Part shown: positions 7,404 to 12,895 of the stretch, in pieces
How the letters are laid out: each line of letters begins with the position of its first letter
Position numbering within the stretch: position 1 is the first letter of the stretch
Source: Pseudomonadota bacterium
Lineage (GTDB): Bacteria; Pseudomonadota; Gammaproteobacteria; Burkholderiales; Thiobacillaceae
Assembly (NCBI GenBank): GCA_030836725.1
Contig: JAUPLV010000054.1
Location: 1 to 12,895, forward strand
Direction of reading: 5' to 3'
DNA: 12,895 bases
Notes under the pieces: generated by a model
The model's input: the letters and a program-made list of their open reading frames with translations, nothing else
Told to the model about the DNA's origin: nothing
Databases searched by the model: none
Made by a program: the position numbers and the translations under genes

Positions 7404-9266
7404 CTAATCTTGTTTTTTCGCAGGCAACTTGTAAGCCTGCAACGCATGGTTGGGCGACTCCGGGAACAGGAAGGCAAGCTCGCCGGTTTGCACCATCTCG
7501 GTCAGGTGCTTGTTGCGCAGATATTTCAGATTTTTGTGCAACAAGGTGGCAAGCTCCTCACCACGCAGCGCTTGCCACCCACAGAGATCGCGTATCAGCA
7601 CGCGTAACGCCGCCTCGCCCAGTCGTTGCCGGGGTTGGGGTAGGCGAGCCGCCAGTTCGGGTGGCAAGTCCGACAACACTCGCTTACCACCTTGCGACGA
7701 CGGCTTACCACCTTCGGTAGGCCGGTTACCACCTTCCAACGGCAACTCGCCCTGTTCCGGGTGCATGTCGAGCGCATCCTGCTGCGAAGTCAGGGTGTAA
7801 TAGGTGCGGCTCCCCGCCCCCTGCTTCTCCAGCAGTCCCCGGTCACGCAACCGGCGCAGCAGGCTGCTCGCTTGCAGGGTATCGAGCCCGGAAAAGTCCC
7901 GGCAGGCCGTGTTATCCACCACCCCGGTTTCACGCGCATAGATCAGCGCCTTGGCTTCCTCGCCGTTGAGCCCTTCGCCGGCCAGTTCCTTGAGCCAGGC
8001 GTAATCGTCCTCGGTCAGAAGGTGGTGCAGGAACAAGGTGACCTTGAACTCATTCTTCTGTCGATCAGAGGCAAATTCCGGCAGAGGCAAACCGGCCTCG
8101 CCCGCCATGCGGCGCATGGTGCGAATACCCGACCCCTTGGTCTCCGCCCAGTTCAACTCATGCAGTACCGCCGCAATGGCCGGGTTGCGCAACCGGGAGC
8201 CCGGCGTGCCCAGACTGGCCATGTCCTTCAACGAGTAGCCCGGATTGAGGATTTCGATTCGATTGCTGTAACGGATAATCTGGATTGGGCTGTGGTCCTG
8301 ATAGCTGCGGTGCATCACCGCGTTGGCCAACGCCTCCCGAATCACCTTGCGCGAAAGCACCGGCTCCTGGCGGCTTTGCAGTTCGCCTTCCGGCAGACGA
8401 AAGCCCTTGGGTAGCTCGTCCACGATGCTGGCCTCGGCCACCGGCAGCGCCAGCATCAGCGATTTTCGGATATCCACCGACTGGAAGCGCTGCTCCGGGT
8501 CGTCCACCCACTGCGTGCCCACCACCCGGATGTAGTCGATGCGCAAGGCCGGGAACAGCCGCCGCAAAGCCATCGGCTTGCCGAACAACACGATGCCCGC
8601 CAGGGTCGGCTTCAGTGCATCGTCCACACGACGAACAGCGGAAAGTGCCTCCAGCATGTCGGGGTTGTCATACCCCAGTTCTTCCGCCTGGGGGTTCGCC
8701 AATGCGCGCAGACGGCGATATTCGGCAACTGCCTGCGGATCGAGATCGTCCATGCGCGCATCGGGCACAGGCGCCATATCCGGGCCGAACTGGGGCTGGC
8801 TGGCCCCGCGCAGCACCCATAAGTCCTCGTCCGTGCAACGCTGGTCGGTGGAGCCGATACGCCGGAATGCGCCCTTCGGCAAACCCGTCGCTTTCAGATA
8901 AACAGGCTTCTGGCTGACATCCGCTTCCGGCACGAACACCACGATGACCGTTCGGTCATCGAGACGCTCCACCGCCATTTCCGGGCGGATCGCCACATTC
9001 AGCATCGAGGCGCACTGGCTGGCCAGGTCTTTCTGAATCTTGTCGGGATCGGCCAGCCCTTCCGGCCAATACCGGGCATCCCCTTTTTCATCCACCCGGC
9101 TGTCCACGCCCAGCAAGAGATGGCCGCCACCCAAGCCAGGCTCATTGGCAAAGGCCAGCACGGTTTCGACAATCGACTTGCCGATTTCACGCGAGCGCTT
9201 GGCCTCGATGCGCGGGGATTCATCGGAGGCGTTGAGTTCGGAAAGGAGGTCTTGGGCGGTACGCAT
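7404..9266 (-). CDS. AlbA_2 (Schlafen-like) and GHKL-type ATP-binding protein, putative regulator/defence-associated
   Basis: This 620-residue protein has the layout of the so-called RecG-like ATP-binding regulators. An AlbA_2 domain covers about 15-150, with RIEAKRS (19-25), FANEPGLGGGHLLLGV (39-54) and an FRRIGS motif at 134-139. A GHKL-like ATPase module covers about 300-400, with N-box-like EALANAVMHRSY (311-322) and G-box-like ETKGSGI (375-381). A winged helix lies at about 440-492. A glycine-rich heptad linker (511-531) and a second helical/winged region to the end follow. The family often sits in restriction-modification and other defence loci; its biochemical job is poorly known. ATG 9266 begins directly before the domain; a GTG at 9284 adds six residues. 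Neither has a good Shine-Dalgarno. It lies 36 bases after the ATPase gene, so the two probably form one transcript. Domain call sure; function not. Confidence 0.88.
   Translation of the reverse strand: MRTAQDLLSELNASDESPRIEAKRSREIGKSIVETVLAFANEPGLGGGHLLLGVDSRVDEKGDARYWPEGLADPDKIQKDLASQCASMLNVAIRPEMAVERLDDRTVIVVFVPEADVSQKPVYLKATGLPKGAFRRIGSTDQRCTDEDLWVLRGASQPQFGPDMAPVPDARMDDLDPQAVAEYRRLRALANPQAEELGYDNPDMLEALSAVRRVDDALKPTLAGIVLFGKPMALRRLFPALRIDYIRVVGTQWVDDPEQRFQSVDIRKSLMLALPVAEASIVDELPKGFRLPEGELQSRQEPVLSRKVIREALANAVMHRSYQDHSPIQIIRYSNRIEILNPGYSLKDMASLGTPGSRLRNPAIAAVLHELNWAETKGSGIRTMRRMAGEAGLPLPEFASDRQKNEFKVTLFLHHLLTEDDYAWLKELAGEGLNGEEAKALIYARETGVVDNTACRDFSGLDTLQASSLLRRLRDRGLLEKQGAGSRTYYTLTSQQDALDMHPEQGELPLEGGNRPTEGGKPSSQGGKRVLSDLPPELAARLPQPRQRLGEAALRVLIRDLCGWQALRGEELATLLHKNLKYLRNKHLTEMVQTGELAFLFPESPNHALQAYKLPAKKQD
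7674..7736 (-). repeat. Three heptad repeats (21-base period) in the AlbA_2 protein linker
   Basis: Residues 511-531 read as three units EGGNRPT, EGGKPSS, QGGKRVL. On the plus strand TTACCACCTT recurs at each unit. It joins the winged helix to the C-terminal domain. Such low-complexity linkers are known in this family and can change unit number. Confidence 0.75.
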
Positions 9267-9302
9267 GGTGGCGGTTATACCCACACATCAGGGTTACAAG
9301 AA

Positions 9303-11264
9303 TCAAAAGGCATCCAGTTCCACCCTATCGAGTTGGTTCGGATCAATGATGGCATTCAGTGCACCCAGTACCGAGGCTGCGGTTAACCCCAACAGAACAG
9401 CATCGCTGACCGCATCGATCAACAGGCCAGAATGGGCCGGCTCGACCTTGGTCACGAAGGCGGGGGGAATGGGCTTGTTGGCATCTTGCTTGGCCTTGAC
9501 CCATAACTGCTTGATGTCTGGTTCCACATGCGAGTAGGGCATCACAATGTGCTTGCGTTCGCAGTAATGACGAACAGCCTGGGCAAAGGCTGCCCGGATA
9601 AAGCCCAAGGCGGCCTGTACTTGAATGGCCGTCGGAGTTGGTTCAGCCAATAGCGCGCGGCCAGCGTCCAACAGACTACCCTTCAATGGGATACAGGGCT
9701 CAAGAATTGCCAGTAGCGCTTCCGTAGCGCCAATTGCCCCCTCCACCTCTGCATGAGCGATGTTGGGCGGTGAGGCATGAGAGTAGGGATTGAGTACCAC
9801 TTTCCGGAACAACTTGACCCGTTCGATGGCTCCGGCAAAACAGGTTTTGGCAGCATTCTGCTTCAACCAGCGCTCGACCGCAGACAACAGCGCTTCCGTA
9901 TCGACATGCCGAGGATCCAGCTTGTAGGCCACGGGCACACCGAAGCGCTCACAGGACTGCTTCAAGATCAGTTCGAACGCCGCGCGAGTGTAGTTGGCCG
10001 CCGCCGGCACGTAGTGGCTATTCAGGAATTCGCGAGCCTGATTTAGACAAGCATGGGCGGCCTTGGCGCTAGTCGGCATGACTTTTGGGCTGGGGATGCC
10101 ACGCTCCGGACAGGTGGCCTCGTACACCTCCAGGCACTTCCACTGGTTGGTTGAGACCAAGTGCAGGCGGGCCATCTCGAACCAGACGTGGTCGTGCGTC
10201 AGCAGCACGATCTGCCAGTCTGGGAAGAAATCGCGCAGCACATCCAGCACGGGAAGGCGGTTGGAGTGATCCAGACCAATCAGCACGTCATCCAATACCA
10301 GGAGTTTCAGGGCCTGGCCTGGGGCAGAAGGCGTGCAGGCCAAGCGGCCGCCCAGGTAAATCGCCAGGGCAAGTGCCGACAAACGGCCTTCGTTCAGGAA
10401 GTGCTGGGGCTGGGACAGAGCATGGCTACGGAAGCTCACATCCAATTTGAGCGCCCTGCCGTTGAAGCCACGGTCACGCAGGAAATGAGCTTGGTTGTAT
10501 GTCACCCCGCCGAATTGAAAGGGCTTGATGGCGACGTCCGCACCGATGAGTTCACCCAGAAGCTTGCCGATGAAGGGCTCCAAATCGCTTAGGGCCATCT
10601 TGAAGCCAGCGTTGAATTTGGAACATGCATCATTGACGCGTTTAAGCAGTCTCGGACCATGGCGAACAGGTTTCGCAAGGAGAACGCTATTCCATAGCTC
10701 CCCTACCGCCTTGATCTGACCGCCTGCGACGGGTACTGGGTAATCGTGGATCAGGTAACTGACAGCGATGTCGAAGAGGTTGATGTCTCCATCACCCTGC
10801 CTGTAGTTGGTGTCGAGCAAGGCACGGTAGTCCAGGCAGGCACGGCGCAGCGCTGCCTGACTAACCCGCGGGTCACTGTGCTTGATGTAGGGTGAGCCTG
10901 GGTGTATCTCGACCAGTGCCGGCATTCCTGTTTGCTGCTGCGCCAACAGGCCAAGGGGTCCAGCCGCGGGTTTCAGGTGCCAACCGGCTTCCGTACCGCC
11001 ATCATTGAAGACCACCCTGACGGATACGCCGTCCTCTGGTGCCTTGGAAAACACATTGCGGTAGTCATCAAGGCGGCGGGTCGGCTTCAGGGAAAAAAAC
11101 TCCCGCAAGGCGTGAAACAGGGAGGACTTGCCCGCACCGTTCTCGCCATAAACCAGCAGGTTCTGGCCATCGAGCTCGAAGGTCTGCGGGGCCGGGCCAG
11201 GGAAGGCGCGGAAGTCGCTGAGGGTCAGCCGCTGGATGCGAAGCGGCTTGGGCGGGGCGGTCAC
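9303..11264 (-). CDS. SMC/RecF-like AAA ATPase with duplicated C-terminal HEPN/DUF4145-like module
   Basis: This 653-residue protein has an ABC-type ATPase of the SMC/RecF/AAA_15 kind. Walker A GENGAGKSS is at 40-48, signature-like NEGRLSALALAIYLG at 291-305, Walker B LKLLVLDDVLIGLD at 319-332 and the H-loop LLTHD at 354-358. The roughly 240 residues between Walker A and signature are too short and mixed for a long SMC coiled coil. The C-terminal 250 residues contain two related helical modules: RAAF (427-430) to CER (438-440) to Y447, repeated at 557-560, 568-570 and Y577, offset by exactly 130. No TOPRIM or HNH motif is seen, so it is not a GajA/OLD or Septu type protein. GTG 11264 with GGGAGG five bases upstream is a better start than the TTG at 11285. 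It heads a two-gene unit with the AlbA_2 gene. ATPase: very sure; defence role: inferred from context. Confidence 0.87.
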   Translation of the reverse strand: MTAPPKPLRIQRLTLSDFRAFPGPAPQTFELDGQNLLVYGENGAGKSSLFHALREFFSLKPTRRLDDYRNVFSKAPEDGVSVRVVFNDGGTEAGWHLKPAAGPLGLLAQQQTGMPALVEIHPGSPYIKHSDPRVSQAALRRACLDYRALLDTNYRQGDGDINLFDIAVSYLIHDYPVPVAGGQIKAVGELWNSVLLAKPVRHGPRLLKRVNDACSKFNAGFKMALSDLEPFIGKLLGELIGADVAIKPFQFGGVTYNQAHFLRDRGFNGRALKLDVSFRSHALSQPQHFLNEGRLSALALAIYLGGRLACTPSAPGQALKLLVLDDVLIGLDHSNRLPVLDVLRDFFPDWQIVLLTHDHVWFEMARLHLVSTNQWKCLEVYEATCPERGIPSPKVMPTSAKAAHACLNQAREFLNSHYVPAAANYTRAAFELILKQSCERFGVPVAYKLDPRHVDTEALLSAVERWLKQNAAKTCFAGAIERVKLFRKVVLNPYSHASPPNIAHAEVEGAIGATEALLAILEPCIPLKGSLLDAGRALLAEPTPTAIQVQAALGFIRAAFAQAVRHYCERKHIVMPYSHVEPDIKQLWVKAKQDANKPIPPAFVTKVEPAHSGLLIDAVSDAVLLGLTAASVLGALNAIIDPNQLDRVELDAF

Positions 11265-11269
11265 AGTCG

Positions 11270-11275
11270 CCTCCC
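11270..11275 (-). promoter_or_regulatory. Ribosome binding site deciding the GTG start of the ATPase
   Basis: GGGAGG lies five bases upstream of GTG 11264 on the minus strand. The alternative TTG at 11285 has no Shine-Dalgarno. Confidence 0.65.
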
Positions 11276-11326
11276 GGTACGGCAACCAGAAATAAGCTTA
11301 CCCATGGCTATCGGGCGTACATCCGC

Positions 11327-11354
11327 GCTATACTGCCTGCGCAGGCAAGCGCAA
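11327..11354 (-). promoter_or_regulatory. Promoter-like sequence for the ATPase/AlbA_2 unit
   Basis: On the minus strand a -35-like TTGCGC (11349-11354) and a -10-like TATAGC (11327-11332) are separated by 16 bases, about 60 bases before the ATPase start. The hexamers are moderate (3/6 and 4/6). Together with the palindrome in the spacer, they suggest a regulated promoter. Confidence 0.45.
11334..11347. promoter_or_regulatory. Perfect 14-base palindrome in the promoter spacer (operator candidate)
   Basis: TGCCTGCGCAGGCA is self-complementary and fills the spacer between the -35 and -10 candidates, where a bound dimer would block polymerase. The AlbA_2 protein with its winged helices is a possible autoregulator; this is inference. 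Confidence 0.5.
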
Positions 11355-11421
11355 GGCTTGTAGAGGTCGCTGGCAACAGCGGCAGCCCGAATGGGTGGGA
11401 TCCTCGAACTTGGGGCCTGCA

Positions 11422-12222
11422 TCAATTCAAACCCTCAGCAAACGACAGTAGCTGGGGGTTTTCCCTTTTCAGCCCCTCGAAATCACCCGGCCAGAACTTC
11501 AGGCCATAACCCAGCAGCGCGCCCTTGTGGCGATAGCAGGTGGGTAGTAGCAGCCGTGCGTATTTGTCTTCCGTATCGCCAAACGGATTGGGATTGATCG
11601 CTGCATACAGGCTCGACGCCACGGCATCCGCCACCTGCAAACCAGCCAGCTGCGAATGCTCCACCGCCCGGATGGCATCCGGATTCACCACCGACCAGTC
11701 AATATTCACCGCCAGATCGCTGGTTTCGTCCCGCAGCTTGCGCAGATAGCCGCGCAACTCGTCGTAAGACATCTGGCTTCGGTTGGAGAAGATCACCTCG
11801 GCCTGGCCGTTGCCCGCATCCAGTTTGTGATGATCGCGGCAAAGCCAGGACACCCGTTCCATCAGGTAGCGGCTGGCATAGCGGTAGAGTAGATGCTTCT
11901 GCGACTGAAAGCGCTCTGGCTCCCGGATCGAGGGCTTGTGGATCAGCACGGAAACCGTGCGCAAGGGCGTCTGGGCAATCTCGCGAGCGAGCACCACACG
12001 CTGGGCATGTCCCAGCTTGCAGAAATGAAGCGCCTGCTTGGGCGGGCGGCCCAGCGTCTGGCGCACCCGCTCCATGAGCCGAACCACTTGCAGATCATTC
12101 TCGCGCCGTGTCACCACGGCGGAGAGGATCAACCAGCGCGAACTGCCTGCGCCATCGGGCCTAAAGACGAACCCCTCCTCGCCGGACTCATCGACATAGA
12201 CGCGGAAGCTCGGGCCGCTCAT
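11422..12222 (-). CDS. DUF3800 family protein (predicted RNase H-like fold)
   Basis: This 266-residue protein matches DUF3800. It has an N-terminal VYVDESGEEGF with D11-E12-S13, a middle ALHFCKL (64-70), and a C-terminal QLAGLQVADAVASSLYAA with D199, the family's spaced acidic residues that suggest a metal-dependent RNase H-like nuclease fold. No experimental function is assigned to the family in general; members are frequent near restriction-modification and mobile elements. ATG 12222 overlaps the stop of the restriction enzyme gene as ATGA, and GAGGGG lies five bases upstream, so both coupling and direct initiation are possible. The tight link suggests it is a constant companion of this R-M gene rather than a random neighbour. 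A 157-base gap with its own promoter-like site separates it from the ATPase start. Family call is sure. Confidence 0.85.
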   Translation of the reverse strand: MSGPSFRVYVDESGEEGFVFRPDGAGSSRWLILSAVVTRRENDLQVVRLMERVRQTLGRPPKQALHFCKLGHAQRVVLAREIAQTPLRTVSVLIHKPSIREPERFQSQKHLLYRYASRYLMERVSWLCRDHHKLDAGNGQAEVIFSNRSQMSYDELRGYLRKLRDETSDLAVNIDWSVVNPDAIRAVEHSQLAGLQVADAVASSLYAAINPNPFGDTEDKYARLLLPTCYRHKGALLGYGLKFWPGDFEGLKRENPQLLSFAEGLN

Positions 12223-12895
12223 TCGCGCCCCTCGATGATGCGCACCACGTCCAGCGCTTGCACATCGAAGAGCATGGCGTAGATGGGGTGGTTGGTCGCG
12301 AAGATGCGCTCGGCCAGTTCATTGGCGGCCGTGGCAAGCGCCTTGTCCTTGAGTTCGGCCAGCTTGCTGATTCCAGCTTTCTCGCAGGCATCGAATAGAT
12401 GGATATTGGCGCGGTGCAGGTTGTCGGGAAAGAACAGTTCAAAGACGAGGCCGTTGATGAGTTGTTCGAAGCGGGGATCTCTGGTGACCAGCACAATCGA
12501 GACTGCTGCCTCGACAATCGAAATTTGCGAACTGCTAGCTGTAGGAATTATGAGTTGGCTGGAGTATCGCGGTTCGAAATCAAAATAGCCGTTTTGCTTA
12601 GAAGAGCACACCTGTGTCGCAAGCCACGCATTCACGCTGGAGTTCAACACGCCAAGAGCAAAAAGCAGCCTTGGTGGTAGAAATATCGTGCTTTTGTTGT
12701 TGCTGTAATACCCTTCGAAATCCGGTGCAAAACTTGGTGCCGTTGCTATTGCAGGCACAATGATCTTCGGCTGCTCAAATTCATTTAAAAAAGACTCTTT
12801 CGGATTGTTGTCGAGTTCCAGCCAGTGATGTTGCCCCACCCCCTTGCCGTTTCTTGACGACGTACATTGGCCACGTTTACGCAGCGCCTCCTCGA
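12219..12895 (-). CDS. Type IIG (Eco57I/TaqI-like) restriction-modification enzyme, C-terminal part (cut by window edge)
   Basis: The frame is open to the window end; 224 C-terminal residues are visible. The text QPKIIVPAIA, then FAPDFEGYYSNNKSTIF, then LGVLNSSVNAWLATQV and GYFDFEPRYSSQLIIP is the target-recognition/TaqI-like specificity domain of fused methyltransferase-endonucleases. The tail (FEQLINGLVFELFFP and a helical stretch to IIEGRE) is the usual end of such proteins. The catalytic methyltransferase (NPPY) and nuclease motifs would lie outside the window, so a methyltransferase-only protein is not excluded. It overlaps the DUF3800 start by ATGA. Codons of the recognition domain are clearly AT-richer than the rest of the window (about 47% GC over 12481-12840). 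Domain call fairly sure. Confidence 0.8.
   Translation of the reverse strand, partial: EEALRKRGQCTSSRNGKGVGQHHWLELDNNPKESFLNEFEQPKIIVPAIATAPSFAPDFEGYYSNNKSTIFLPPRLLFALGVLNSSVNAWLATQVCSSKQNGYFDFEPRYSSQLIIPTASSSQISIVEAAVSIVLVTRDPRFEQLINGLVFELFFPDNLHRANIHLFDACEKAGISKLAELKDKALATAANELAERIFATNHPIYAMLFDVQALDVVRIIEGRE

Noticed and set aside
9303..11264. Gabija GajA, OLD nuclease or Septu PtuA
   Set aside because: No TOPRIM motif follows the ATPase and no helicase or HNH partner gene is adjacent.
11350..11421. Terminator after the DUF3800 gene
   Set aside because: Only a 5-6 bp hairpin (around CGCTGGCAACAGCG) and no T-run; too weak to call.

Overview
The window looks like chromosomal DNA of a GC-rich Gram-negative proteobacterium, most likely a betaproteobacterium. 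The evidence is a lipid A flippase (MsbA), a TonB-dependent outer-membrane receptor, a TonB gene, and protein wording typical of Betaproteobacteria; the genus cannot be fixed from the sequence. Every gene I can support lies on the minus strand, so the window reads from right to left. The many long plus-strand frames are codon-bias shadows.

Core part (about 1-6976). Transcribed first is a tightly coupled trio: mgtE (Mg2+ channel/transporter), msbA (lipid A-core flippase) and a short ttcA-type tRNA thiolase. Both junctions are ATGA overlaps. After a 240-base control region comes a TonB-dependent receptor with the CxxxM and HxM residues of the OprC/NosA copper receptors, closed by a strong intrinsic terminator. 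After that comes the N-terminal part of a tonB gene, cut by the window edge. Receptor and tonB carry nearly the same 17-base palindrome upstream of their starts. In both cases a -10-like hexamer lies about 30 bases downstream, so the energiser and the receptor are probably co-regulated, plausibly for metal (copper) uptake.

Boundary (6977-7403). This stretch holds the mgtE promoter area, an unassigned open stretch, and a decayed fragment of a YhcG/DUF1016-type nuclease gene with two frameshifts. It marks the scar between core and accessory DNA.

Accessory part (7404-12895). This is a defence-island-like block. In transcription order it holds the C-terminal end of a type IIG (Eco57I/TaqI-like) restriction-modification enzyme, a DUF3800 protein coupled to it by ATGA, an SMC/RecF-like ATPase whose C-terminus carries two diverged copies of a HEPN/DUF4145-like module, and an AlbA_2 + GHKL-type ATP-binding regulator with a short heptad-repeat linker. 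The last two genes form their own unit behind a promoter-like sequence with a perfect 14-base palindrome between its -35 and -10 boxes. GC content falls to about 47% in the restriction enzyme's recognition domain, against roughly two thirds in the core, which fits horizontal acquisition. The best candidate for something undescribed is the ATPase/AlbA_2 pair, alone or together with the R-M/DUF3800 pair. No integrase, transposase, tRNA gene or CRISPR array is visible.
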